From: an uncultured Armatimonadota bacterium
GTDB taxonomy: Bacteria > Armatimonadota > Fimbriimonadia > Fimbriimonadales > Fimbriimonadaceae
Direction of reading: 5' to 3'
Assembly: GCA_903927025.1 (NCBI GenBank)
Contig: CAIYLG010000053.1
Location: 62,001-126,000, forward strand
Length of the DNA stretch: 64,000 nt
The translations under genes were made by a program, and so were the position numbers. Below, piece by piece: positions 43,457-51,541 of the stretch (the stretch's first letter is position 1; the number at the start of each line of letters is the position of its first letter). The notes beneath the pieces were generated by a model that was given only the letters and a program-made list of their open reading frames with translations, had not been told where the DNA came from and searched no databases.

Positions 43457-43462
43457 ATCCTA
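43457..43462 (-). promoter_or_regulatory. -10 box TAGGAT of a leaderless promoter (ATL gene)
   Basis: TAGGAT on the minus strand, 7 nt before the ATG at 43449. It lies at the downstream edge of the sepF terminator. Confidence 0.55.
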
Positions 43463-43466
43463 ACAC

Positions 43467-43501
43467 AAACAAAAGCCCCCGATCCGCGAGGATCCGGGGC
43501 T
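43467..43501 (-). terminator. Intrinsic terminator of yggS-sepF
   Basis: On the minus strand GCCCCGGATCC, a short loop and GGATCGGGGGC are followed by TTTTGTTTGTG. It lies 22 nt after the sepF stop. Confidence 0.8.
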
Positions 43502-43523
43502 GGAGAATATTTGACTGATCAGA

Positions 43524-43940
43524 CTAGTTGCGGAGGGCGTTCATCCGAGGCGTCGGAGGAGCAACCTCAACGTAGGCATTTGCTGGAACGATAAGATAAA
43601 CGGCGTCGCCGATCTCCTCCCACGTGCCTTCCTGGGCGTAGTTGACGCCGCACATAAAGTCCACAATCTTCTGTCGGGTAACCGGATCCGTATTGGTCAG
43701 GTTGAGAATCTGTTGCTCACCGCGCTTAAGGCCATTTGCCGCAGCCATCGCATCGTCAAAGGATGTGATCTGTCGACGAACCGTTACGGTGTAGCGATAG
43801 TTCGCACGAGTCTGAAGACCACCGTTTGCCTGCTTCTCAGGAGTGACTTCAGCCTCTTCTTCAAACTCGTCTGTGCGAGTGAAAATGCCGGCGATGCGGC
43901 TCATAAAGCCTGGCTTATCTTGAATTACTGTCTCTTCCAT
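43524..43940 (-). CDS. sepF: Cell division protein SepF
   Basis: A 138-residue SepF: an N-terminal amphipathic segment (GFMSRIAGIFTRTDE), an acidic linker, then the conserved core RQITSFDDAMAAANGLKRGEQQILNLTNTDPVTRQKIVDFMCGVNYAQEGTWEEIGDAVYLIVPANAYVE. SepF tethers FtsZ to the membrane and takes the place of FtsA in many phyla. A very strong ribosome site (AGGAGGG) precedes the ATG. It follows the YggS gene by 21 nt, the classic sepF neighbourhood. Confidence 0.95.
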   Translation of the reverse strand: MEETVIQDKPGFMSRIAGIFTRTDEFEEEAEVTPEKQANGGLQTRANYRYTVTVRRQITSFDDAMAAANGLKRGEQQILNLTNTDPVTRQKIVDFMCGVNYAQEGTWEEIGDAVYLIVPANAYVEVAPPTPRMNALRN

Positions 43941-43961
43941 GATTCAACCCTCCTAGGGTGG

Positions 43962-44615
43962 CTATATATTTCGCGAACCGAAGATCGCAGATCCGACCCT
44001 GACGTGACTGGCTCCTTCCTGGATCGCCACTTCAAAATCACCGCTCATTCCCATACTGAGTTCGGTCAGACCAAGTTTTTCATTCAGCCGATGCAATTCC
44101 CTGAAGTAGGGACGCATTTGTTCGACCTCATCCACAACTGGACCAATCGTCATCAGCCCATGAAAATGGACGTTGTGTAATTTTAGGAGGTTTTGCGCAA
44201 ATTCGTCAAGCATTTCGGGAGGAAGCCCCGACTTTTGAGGCTCATTTGCGATATTCACCTCGATAAAGGCCGTAACTTCGCCGTTTGCCTTCTCAGCTTC
44301 TGTGAGATGGGCAACTTTACAGAACGTATGAACGCAATCAAATACTTCAACAATCTTCCTCACCTTGTTCGTCTGCAGCCCTCCAATAAAGTGCCAAGTG
44401 ACATCCTTCGGCATGGCTTCTATCTTCGGCAGCGCTTCCTGGAGACGACTCTCACCAAAGTGTCGCTGCCCGGCCTCATAGGCTTCCCACAGGAGGTCAA
44501 TGGACTGAAACTTGCTTACCGCGACTAGCGTGATAGATTCAGGGTCACGTCGAACCGACTCAGCGCTCGAACGAATCCTGGTCTGAATTTGAACTAGGTT
44601 CTCTGCAACTCCCAC
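43962..44615 (-). CDS. YggS/PLPBP family pyridoxal-phosphate homeostasis protein
   Basis: A 217-residue single-domain PLP-binding barrel: LVAVSKFQSIDLLWEAYEAGQRHFGESRLQEALPKI, with the PLP Lys in AVSKF, then WHFIGGLQTNK, GLMTIGP and LSMGMSGDFEVAIQEGASHVRVGSAIFG. The family buffers PLP and affects amino-acid and vitamin B6 balance; it has no known catalytic reaction. The start is GTG 44615, 8 nt after TATCTT, so the mRNA may be leaderless. It leads the pair with sepF and is divergent from hisB. Confidence 0.95.
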   Translation of the reverse strand: MGVAENLVQIQTRIRSSAESVRRDPESITLVAVSKFQSIDLLWEAYEAGQRHFGESRLQEALPKIEAMPKDVTWHFIGGLQTNKVRKIVEVFDCVHTFCKVAHLTEAEKANGEVTAFIEVNIANEPQKSGLPPEMLDEFAQNLLKLHNVHFHGLMTIGPVVDEVEQMRPYFRELHRLNEKLGLTELSMGMSGDFEVAIQEGASHVRVGSAIFGSRNI

Positions 44616-44623
44616 GTGAAAGC

Positions 44624-44629
44624 AAGATA
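44624..44629 (-). promoter_or_regulatory. -10 box TATCTT (yggS-sepF)
   Basis: TATCTT on the minus strand, 8 nt before the GTG at 44615. No clear -35 box. Confidence 0.45.
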
Positions 44630-44670
44630 CTTCATCCCTTGAGGGAACGGCGGGCTCGAGCGGAATGGTA

Positions 44671-44676
44671 TAAACT
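44671..44676 (+). promoter_or_regulatory. -10 box TAAACT of a leaderless promoter (hisB operon)
   Basis: TAAACT, part of TATAAACT, lies 7 nt before the hisB ATG at 44684. No ribosome site is present and no good -35 box is seen. Confidence 0.55.
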
Positions 44677-44683
44677 CTCGCTT

Positions 44684-45289
44684 ATGAGTAAGGAGGCGCC
44701 AGGAGTCCGTTACGCGGAACTTTATCGCGAAACAAGTGAGACTCGGGTCCAGGTTGTCCTAGACATCGATGGTGGGACGCGACGCGATGTTTCCACGGGC
44801 ATCGGTTTCTTCGACCATATGCTCATCCTGCTGGCCTTCCACGGCCAGTTTGACCTCGGCATCAACGCAGAGGGCGACCTTGAAGTTGATGATCACCACA
44901 CGGTTGAGGACGTGGGCATCATGCTTGGCAAGGCGTTTCGGCAGGCACTAGATCACTCTGACCCTATCGAAAGATACGGCAGCAACCACACGCCGATGGA
45001 TGAAGCGCTCGTCTTGGTTGCGGTTGACTTCAGTGGGCGGGGTGTACTGACATTCGATGTTCCCTTTGTCAGAGAGAAGATAGGGGAACTGTCCACCGAA
45101 TGTATCCGTGAATTCTTCCGGGCGTTTTCGTCCAACGCTGGCCTGACGCTTCATCTGCATAAGGTCGCTGGCGTAAACGACCATCACGTCTGCGAGGCGC
45201 TGTTCAAGGGCCTCGGCCGGGCACTCTGCCAGGCCACAAGGCGGTCCGATCGACGCGGTGTCGCTTCAACCAAGGGATCGCTGGACTGA
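44684..45289 (+). CDS. hisB: Imidazoleglycerol-phosphate dehydratase
   Basis: A 201-residue monofunctional HisB. Metal-binding motifs are visible: FFDHMLILLAFHGQFDL, DDHHTVEDVGIMLGKAF, and near the end LTLHLHKVAGVNDHHVCEALFKGLGRAL. It dehydrates imidazoleglycerol phosphate in histidine synthesis. There is no histidinol-phosphatase domain. I start at ATG 44684, since a -10 box lies 7 nt upstream; the frame upstream has no family match. The stop overlaps the apparent CTG start of hisH. Confidence 0.97.
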   Translation: MSKEAPGVRYAELYRETSETRVQVVLDIDGGTRRDVSTGIGFFDHMLILLAFHGQFDLGINAEGDLEVDDHHTVEDVGIMLGKAFRQALDHSDPIERYGSNHTPMDEALVLVAVDFSGRGVLTFDVPFVREKIGELSTECIREFFRAFSSNAGLTLHLHKVAGVNDHHVCEALFKGLGRALCQATRRSDRRGVASTKGSLD

Positions 45290-45876
45290 TTACCATTCTC
45301 GATTACGGAATGGGAAACCTTCGGTCAGTTGAAAAGGCCGTAGAGCTCCTCGGGTTCAGAGCCCAAGTCTCCTCCCGGCTAGAGGGCACATCTAAGCTGA
45401 TCATTCCTGGTGTCGGTGCTTTCGGCGCCGCAATGGAGCGACTCCTGCCCATGCGGGACGACATAAGGGCATTTGCGGCCGAAGGAAGGCCGCTGATGGG
45501 GATCTGCCTCGGCCAACAGCTACTGTTCGACAGGAGCGAAGAACAGGGAGACCACGAAGGTCTTGGGCTTATATCGGGCTCAGTTCGGTACATCCCAGGC
45601 AATCTAGGGCTAAAAGTGCCCCACATTGGGTGGAGCCCGCTGACGTATCTCCACGCTAATGGACTTTGTGCAGAAGGGAACACTGGCGAGCAGGTCTACT
45701 TCGTTCACTCGCTCTACACTCAGTGCGATGACCCCACTGACATCGCCGCCACTGCCGAATACGGAATAGAGTTTGCCGCGGCGGTGCAGCGCGAAAACAT
45801 CTGGGGAACTCAGTTCCATCCCGAGAAAAGCAGTGCGGTCGGGCTACGTATTCTAAAGAACTTTCTTCTATGCTGA
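45286..45876 (+). CDS. hisH: Imidazole glycerol phosphate synthase subunit HisH, apparent CTG start
   Basis: A class I glutamine amidotransferase: ITILDYGMGNLRSVEKA, the oxyanion and nucleophile region GVGAFGAAMERL and LMGICLGQQLLFD (catalytic Cys), and the His-Glu pair in GTQFHPEKSS. With HisF it makes imidazole glycerol phosphate. The first in-frame ATG (45310) would remove the first beta strand. The frame upstream offers CTG at 45286, which overlaps the hisB stop as CTGA and lies 8 nt after AAGGGA. That gives 196 residues, the normal length. ATT 45289 is another rare option. Confidence 0.9.
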   Translation: MITILDYGMGNLRSVEKAVELLGFRAQVSSRLEGTSKLIIPGVGAFGAAMERLLPMRDDIRAFAAEGRPLMGICLGQQLLFDRSEEQGDHEGLGLISGSVRYIPGNLGLKVPHIGWSPLTYLHANGLCAEGNTGEQVYFVHSLYTQCDDPTDIAATAEYGIEFAAAVQRENIWGTQFHPEKSSAVGLRILKNFLLC

Positions 45877-46595
45877 TTCTCCCCGCTATCGATCTTCGAG
45901 GGGGACTCTGCGTTCGCCTCACCCAGGGCGACTACGCGCAAGAGCGCGTCTATGATTCAGATCCGGTTCGAGTCGCACAACAATTCGAATCCGAGGGTGC
46001 CCAGTGGATTCACGTGGTTGACCTCGACGGCGCTAAGAGCGGTCAACCAGCAAACTGGGATTCTGTCGAGAAGATCGCCAAGTCAGTCAAGATCCCCATC
46101 GAAGTGGGTGGCGGGGTCCGATCACTTGAGAGCGCGCAGAGACTTCTAGATCTTGGAGTCGGCCGAGTTGTCGTGGGAACCAAGCTGGTCGAAGACCCTG
46201 AGCTTGCCGGAAAGATGTTCGCGGCACTCGGCGACAAGGTTGTCGCGGGAATTGACGCCAGGAACGGCATTGTCGCCGTAGCAGGCTGGATCGATCAGTC
46301 CTCAGTCTCAGCTCGAGACCTTGCAGTTCACATGCAGGCACTTGGAGCGAAGCGAATCATTCTCACTGATATTGCACAGGACGGAATGCTGACTGGCCCC
46401 AACCTGGCGCTCCTTGCCGAGGTCGCGTCGTCCATCGACATCCCGATCATCCAGAGCGGTGGAATCGGCAGCCTGGCAGATATCCAGTCCCTTCAAGCCG
46501 TTTCTCCCCAGCCAGAGGGCGTCATTGTTGGAAGGGCGATTTACGAGAAGAAGTTTTCAGTTAAAGAAGCAGTCGAACTTAGCGCATCCTTTTGA
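45870..46595 (+). CDS. hisA: Phosphoribosylformimino-5-aminoimidazole carboxamide ribotide isomerase
   Basis: A 241-residue HisA TIM barrel: MLILPAIDLRGGLCVRLTQGDY with the N-terminal catalytic Asp, HVVDLDGAKSGQ, PIEVGGGVRSLE, and the second half ILTDIAQDGMLTGPN with IIQSGGIGSLADI. It isomerises ProFAR in histidine synthesis. It overlaps hisH by 7 nt. hisF is not downstream, so the pathway is split across the genome. Confidence 0.96.
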   Translation: MLILPAIDLRGGLCVRLTQGDYAQERVYDSDPVRVAQQFESEGAQWIHVVDLDGAKSGQPANWDSVEKIAKSVKIPIEVGGGVRSLESAQRLLDLGVGRVVVGTKLVEDPELAGKMFAALGDKVVAGIDARNGIVAVAGWIDQSSVSARDLAVHMQALGAKRIILTDIAQDGMLTGPNLALLAEVASSIDIPIIQSGGIGSLADIQSLQAVSPQPEGVIVGRAIYEKKFSVKEAVELSASF

Positions 46596-46649
46596 GCGTT
46601 CAGGCGTATCATCTCGATATCGGTTTCATCGCCGTCACAACACTTTAAA

Positions 46650-46937
46650 ATGACGCTGCTTCCACTCCTAGAAATAAATGGCGGCGATATCGCCGTATTG
46701 ATTCCCATCGTTGCGCTTATGATCCCCATCGTGAAGATGCTGGTCACCCATCAGCAGAAGATGGCGGAAATCATCCACGGAACAGCGAATCGTCAGTCCG
46801 ATACGGAAGTAGCTCAACTCAGGCAAGAGGTTTACGAATTGAGACAGCTTGTGCATCAGCAAATGATTGCCTTAGACACGGTCAAGTCTACTGTTGATGT
46901 TGAAATCCCCCTTCAGAGACGACTGGAGCAGTTTTAA
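46650..46937 (+). CDS. Small membrane protein with coiled coil 1
   Basis: A 95-residue protein: one hydrophobic N-terminal helix (IAVLIPIVALMIPIVKMLV), a short basic turn (THQQKMAEIIHG) and a C-terminal coiled coil (EVAQLRQEVYELRQLVHQQMIALDTVK). The next gene encodes a similar protein. The layout resembles PspB, but sequence identity is not convincing. Function is unknown. No strong ribosome site is seen at the ATG. Confidence 0.7.
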   Translation: MTLLPLLEINGGDIAVLIPIVALMIPIVKMLVTHQQKMAEIIHGTANRQSDTEVAQLRQEVYELRQLVHQQMIALDTVKSTVDVEIPLQRRLEQF

Positions 46938-46940
46938 AAG

Positions 46941-47225
46941 ATGGACAATACCATTGTCGCGCTCGGTTCATTTATGGTGATGGCCGCCGTACCGCTTACT
47001 GCGATCCTCACCCACCACCAGCGCAAAATGGCGATGATCATCCACGGCAACGGAGGGTCGAGCGAGCAGATGCAGAGGCTTGCAAAGCTTGAGCATGAGA
47101 TTGCGGAACTGCGCCACATCGTTGCACAGCAGGCCATCACACTTGATGACGTGAACAACCTCAATCGGCGGCTTCTGGAAAAGCAGGCGGAAGCAGGGTC
47201 AATCCAAAATCGCCTCCAAACCTGA
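46941..47225 (+). CDS. Small membrane protein with coiled coil 2
   Basis: A 94-residue paralog of the preceding gene: helix ([22 protein letters not shown]), the shared motif [14 protein letters not shown] (compare HQQKMAEIIHGTA), then coiled coil ([38 protein letters not shown]). It starts 3 nt after the first gene's stop, so the pair is co-translated and may form a hetero-oligomer. It ends about 70 nt before the rpoB promoter. Confidence 0.72.
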   Translation: MDNTIVALGSFMVMAAVPLTAILTHHQRKMAMIIHGNGGSSEQMQRLAKLEHEIAELRHIVAQQAITLDDVNNLNRRLLEKQAEAGSIQNRLQT

Positions 47226-47293
47226 TACTGGGCGAGTCCCAACCTGAGTCCCGTTTCCAATTCCGAATTTACTGGAATCTAACCCCCAAGTCG

Positions 47294-47322
47294 TTGACTT
47301 TTAACCTGCGGACAGGTAGCAT
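47294..47322 (+). promoter_or_regulatory. rpoB promoter
   Basis: -35 TTGACT (47294-47299), 17-nt spacer, -10 TAGCAT (47317-47322). Transcription should begin near 47329. This excludes the in-frame ATG at 47321 and the TTG at 47294 as starts. Confidence 0.8.
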
Positions 47323-47353
47323 GAAAGTTCGCGTAAACGTGTCCGGAGGCTTG

Positions 47354-50300
47354 ATGAGAATTATTCAGCCGACCTCAAAACGAATCGGCCGATTCCTAGA
47401 GGTCCCCAATTTAATCGAACTACAGCTTAACTCATACAAGTGGTTTCTGGAAGAGGGACTCCCAGAACTCTTCACAACTTTCAGCCCAATCTGGGACTTC
47501 ACACAAACTAACTACATTGAACTTGTTAGCTTCACGCTAGGCGAGCCGAAGTACTCCATCCAGGAGTGCCGAGATCGCGACATGACGTTTGAAGCACCCA
47601 TCAAAGCAATCGTTCGCTTTGGTGGCAGAGAGCGAGAAGTTATCGAATCCGAGGTTTACCTCGGCGATCTCCCGCTCATGACTGACAAGGGAACGTTCAT
47701 CATCAACGGTCGAGAGCGGGTCATTGTCAGCCAGCTGAGCCGTTCGCCCGGTCTGTACTTTGAAGAAGGTGTGGACAGCTCGATGCAGGTCATCGTGTCT
47801 GCTCGCGTCATCCCAAATGAAGGACCTTGGCTTGAGGTTGAGTCGGACGCGAACTTCGTCGTTCGAACTCAAATCAGCCAGACCAAGAAGCTCCCGCTCA
47901 CCCAGCTCATCAAAGCCCTTTACTACTTTGAAAAGGGTCGAGGTCGCTCGTTCTTCAACATTGCGAAGGCGGAAGGGAAGAGAGTCGTTGAGCCAATCGC
48001 AGATTCTGAGACTGGAGAAGTCTTGGTTGAAGCTGGCACAGTCCTGACTGCAGAGCACATTGCCGCCCTGCCAGAGCATGTTCGCTCCGGAAAGGTATTC
48101 GGCGAGACCCCTCTGGGCACCAATGAGGACATCCTCAAGGCGTTCAGCAAGGAAGTCGTGCTTGAAACTCCAGACGTTGAAATGCTTATCGGCAAGCGAC
48201 CGCTTGAAGATATCGTTGATGGCGAAGAGGTTATCATCCGAAAGGGTGAGAAGATTGAGCGAGAGACTGCCAAGCGAATTGATACGCTGAAGCTGGCCAC
48301 TCTTCCAGTCTTGGACGTGCTTGGACTCGTTGAGGCAACCCTTGAGGCTGACCCAACTTCCACTGCTCGTGAAGCGCTTCTTGACATCTACAAGCGACTT
48401 CGCCCAGGTGAAGCTGCCAACGAAGAAGCAGCCAAGCAGCTCGTTTATGGCCTGTTCTTCGATGTAAAGCGCTATGACCTTGGAAAGGTTGGACGACGGT
48501 TCCTCAACCAGAAACTCAAGATCAACGTTCCTCTCGAAACTCGAAGCCTAACGTCTGAGGACCTTGCCGGCATCTTGCAGGCAATGCTCCCCTACGTCCA
48601 GCGTGAAGCAGAACGAGACGACATTGACGACCTTAAGAACAAGCGTGTTCGAAGCGTCGGCGAATTGCTCCAAAGCCAGCTCCGTCTCGGATTCGTCCGA
48701 ATGGAGAAGGTTGCTCGAGAGCGAATGACCTCGACAGACCAGGAGAACCTCCTTCCGGGAATTATCCTCAGCGTCAAGCCGGTCAGCGCGTCGATCAAGA
48801 GTTTCTTCAGCAGCAACCAGCTGTCAACGTTTATGGACCAGACGAATCCGCTGTCTGAGATCACGAACAAGCGAAGACTTTCCTCTCTTGGACCGGGTGG
48901 TCTTCAGAGAACCAGCGCCAAGCTGGAAGTCCGCGACGTTCACCGATCTCACTACGGTCGAATCTGTCCGATCGAAACGCCTGAAGGTCCGAACATTGGT
49001 CTGATCTCCCAGCTCACCACGCATGCTCGCGTCGATGAGTTCGGATTCATCATGACCCCGTACCGAAAGGTTCTCAACGGCATTGTTTCAGACGAAATCA
49101 TCTATCTGACTGCACAGGAAGAGACGGGCCAGCTCGTCGCTCCTGCCGACGTTGAAACAGACGAAACAGGTCTAATCGTGAGCGAGAGAATCCAGTGCCG
49201 ATGCGCTGGTGGAGATATTGGCGGTGCAAGCTACCCAACATCCACTCGCGAAAAGATCGACTACATGGACGTTTCGCCTGTCCAGATTATTTCAGTTGCT
49301 ACCGCGCTTATCCCATTCCTTGAGAATGACGACGCAAACCGTGCTCTGATGGGCGCGAACATGCAGCGCCAGGCTGTTCCTACCCTTCGGTCCGAAAGGC
49401 CGCTGGTGGGTACAGGCTATGAGCGCGTCGCGGCTGTCGACTCCGGAGCTGCCGTCATCGCCAAGACCGGCGGAGTTGTCGTTTATGTGACGGCACTTGA
49501 GATTCGGATCATGAACGATAGCGGTGTCCTCGATAAGTACCCGCTGATGCACCTAGTGCAGAGCAACAAGTCGACCTGTTTCACCCACCGACCCGTCGTC
49601 AACCTCGGTCAGCGCGTTCTCAAGGGAGATGCGCTTGCAGACGGCGCCTGCTGCGACAACGCACAGCTGGCACTCGGCAAAAACGTGCTGGTCGCGTTTA
49701 TGCCGTGGAACGGTTACAACTACGAAGACGCCATCCTCATCTCGGAGCGAATGGTCAAGGACGACGTGTACACCTCGATTCACATCGAGCGACATGAGTC
49801 TGAAGCCGTCGATACGAAGCTGGGACCTGAAGAAATTACTCGCGACATTCCAAACGTTGGCGAAGACGCTCTGAAGGATCTGGACGAGAACGGCATCATC
49901 CGCATTGGCGCTGAAGTTCGCCCAGAGGACATCCTTGTTGGTAAGGTTGCTCCAAAGGGACAGGTCGAAATGACCGCTGAAGAGCGGCTCATCATCGCCA
50001 TCTTCGGTAAGAAGGCGGAAGAGACTCGAGACGTATCCCTCCGACTCCCTCACGGTGAGAAGGGAATTATCGTCGACGTCAAGGTCTTCAGCCGATACAA
50101 GTATCTCAGCCCATCCATCAACTACATCTACAAGGAGAGCAAGAAGCGCGAGCGACTGGTTTGCGATAGAACCGACGAGCCGCTTCTGCAGATTCCTGGA
50201 GATGAGCTGCCGGCTGGCACGAACATGACGGTTCAGGTCTACGTTGCCCAGAAGCGAAAGCTGATGGTCGGCGACAAGATGGCCGGTCGCCACGGAAATA

Positions 50301-51370
50301 AGGGAGTTATCTCTAGGGTGCTTGCAGCCGAAGATATGCCGTTCCTTGCCGATGGCACTCCAGTCGATATCGTACTGAACCCTCTTGGTGTTCCGAGCCG
50401 AATGAACATCGGCCAGATCCTCGAGACGCACCTCGGCTACGTCGGCAAGCACCTTGGCATCGAATATCGCTGCCCAGCGTTTGAAGGCGCAACCGAAGGC
50501 GAAATCCTCGGAGAGATGGATCGACTGGCAAACCATATGCGCGGACAGGCCCTCTCGGCCTACATCAACGCAGAACTCTTGCTTGATGTTCGATTCGAGA
50601 AGGACGACAACGTCGATCAGATGTTCGCGAAGATCGAGACTCGCTTGCGAAAGCTTGGCAAGAACGGACTGGAAAGAGTGTCGCGAATCGTCGCCGCTCC
50701 TCCTGTGAAGACAATCGCCGAACTCGGTGAAGTCGACCTGGAAACATTCGTTCCCGAAGCACCGGAAGACGAGTACGGCGAAGAGCCAATGAATGCTGAC
50801 GCCAGCATCTATGCAGCCATTCTTGAGAAGATCGAAAGGAACATCTTTGAGCGTGCCGGTATCGATCCACACACGTGCAAGAGTTCAATTAGAGACGGCC
50901 TCACGGGTGAAAAGCTTCCCAACAACATCACAGTTGGCATGATCTACATGCTTAAGCTGGAGCACCTTGTTGATGAGAAGATTCACGCTCGTTCCATCGG
51001 ACCGTACTCTCTAGTGACGCAGCAGCCATTGGGTGGTAAAGCTCAGTTCGGCGGTCAGCGATTTGGAGAAATGGAAGTCTGGGCGCTTGAAGCTTATGGC
51101 GCGGCCTACACCCTGCAGGAGCTTCTGACGATTAAGTCAGACGATGTCAACGGACGTGTCAAGGCGTACGAGAGCATCGTCAAGGGCGAGACTCTTGCTG
51201 AGCCAGGAATTCCAGAATCGTTCAAGATTCTGGTCAACGAGCTTCGCTCGCTATGTCTGAAGGTTGCTGTCGAAGATGCCGGCAACAAGGAACTGCCGCT
51301 TAGGGATCTGGATGAGCTCAACGGTGGAGACGATATGCGTCTCGCCCGCTCAGTAGGGTTCTTTAACTAA
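47354..51370 (+). CDS. rpoB: DNA-directed RNA polymerase subunit beta
   Basis: A 1338-residue beta subunit. The start ATG 47354 follows GGAGG by 4 nt, and [31 protein letters not shown] is the usual N-terminus. Clear blocks are the fork loop and rifampicin region [80 protein letters not shown], and the C-terminal [24 protein letters not shown]. At two rifampicin-contact positions it differs from E. coli: Thr492 (E. coli Gln513) and Asn505 (E. coli His526). A lineage insert of about 100 residues lies around 210-330. Ribosomal-protein genes normally upstream (rplJL) are absent. Confidence 0.98.
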   Translation: MRIIQPTSKRIGRFLEVPNLIELQLNSYKWFLEEGLPELFTTFSPIWDFTQTNYIELVSFTLGEPKYSIQECRDRDMTFEAPIKAIVRFGGREREVIESEVYLGDLPLMTDKGTFIINGRERVIVSQLSRSPGLYFEEGVDSSMQVIVSARVIPNEGPWLEVESDANFVVRTQISQTKKLPLTQLIKALYYFEKGRGRSFFNIAKAEGKRVVEPIADSETGEVLVEAGTVLTAEHIAALPEHVRSGKVFGETPLGTNEDILKAFSKEVVLETPDVEMLIGKRPLEDIVDGEEVIIRKGEKIERETAKRIDTLKLATLPVLDVLGLVEATLEADPTSTAREALLDIYKRLRPGEAANEEAAKQLVYGLFFDVKRYDLGKVGRRFLNQKLKINVPLETRSLTSEDLAGILQAMLPYVQREAERDDIDDLKNKRVRSVGELLQSQLRLGFVRMEKVARERMTSTDQENLLPGIILSVKPVSASIKSFFSSNQLSTFMDQTNPLSEITNKRRLSSLGPGGLQRTSAKLEVRDVHRSHYGRICPIETPEGPNIGLISQLTTHARVDEFGFIMTPYRKVLNGIVSDEIIYLTAQEETGQLVAPADVETDETGLIVSERIQCRCAGGDIGGASYPTSTREKIDYMDVSPVQIISVATALIPFLENDDANRALMGANMQRQAVPTLRSERPLVGTGYERVAAVDSGAAVIAKTGGVVVYVTALEIRIMNDSGVLDKYPLMHLVQSNKSTCFTHRPVVNLGQRVLKGDALADGACCDNAQLALGKNVLVAFMPWNGYNYEDAILISERMVKDDVYTSIHIERHESEAVDTKLGPEEITRDIPNVGEDALKDLDENGIIRIGAEVRPEDILVGKVAPKGQVEMTAEERLIIAIFGKKAEETRDVSLRLPHGEKGIIVDVKVFSRYKYLSPSINYIYKESKKRERLVCDRTDEPLLQIPGDELPAGTNMTVQVYVAQKRKLMVGDKMAGRHGNKGVISRVLAAEDMPFLADGTPVDIVLNPLGVPSRMNIGQILETHLGYVGKHLGIEYRCPAFEGATEGEILGEMDRLANHMRGQALSAYINAELLLDVRFEKDDNVDQMFAKIETRLRKLGKNGLERVSRIVAAPPVKTIAELGEVDLETFVPEAPEDEYGEEPMNADASIYAAILEKIERNIFERAGIDPHTCKSSIRDGLTGEKLPNNITVGMIYMLKLEHLVDEKIHARSIGPYSLVTQQPLGGKAQFGGQRFGEMEVWALEAYGAAYTLQELLTIKSDDVNGRVKAYESIVKGETLAEPGIPESFKILVNELRSLCLKVAVEDAGNKELPLRDLDELNGGDDMRLARSVGFFN

Positions 51371-51541
51371 GCAGTTAAAGGCGCTGGGCGTTTGGCGTGA
51401 GGAGTCGGAAACGACACTTTCGTCAAACGCCCGTCGCCATGAATAAGGATTGGTGTGGCATCGGAGCCGGCCGTTAGCAAAGCTAAACGCCCACAGCCCA
51501 GCGCCAAACACCCATTTGGATTGAGGAGATAACAGAAATTT
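51371..51541 (+). other. rpoB-rpoC intergenic region with competing inverted repeats
   Basis: GGCGCTGGGC (51380-51389) pairs perfectly with GCCCAGCGCC (51496-51505). GGGCGTTT (51386-51393) is complementary to AAACGCCC at both 51425-51432 and 51485-51492. The pairings share bases, so alternative folds are possible. A GAGGAG ribosome site lies 13-14 nt before the rpoC ATG. Confidence 0.55.

Noticed and set aside
49553-50872. Open frame of 439 codons antisense to rpoB
   Set aside because: It lies fully within rpoB, has no family match and no start signals. High GC at third positions and frequent CGA and GAC codons in rpoB keep the opposite frame open.
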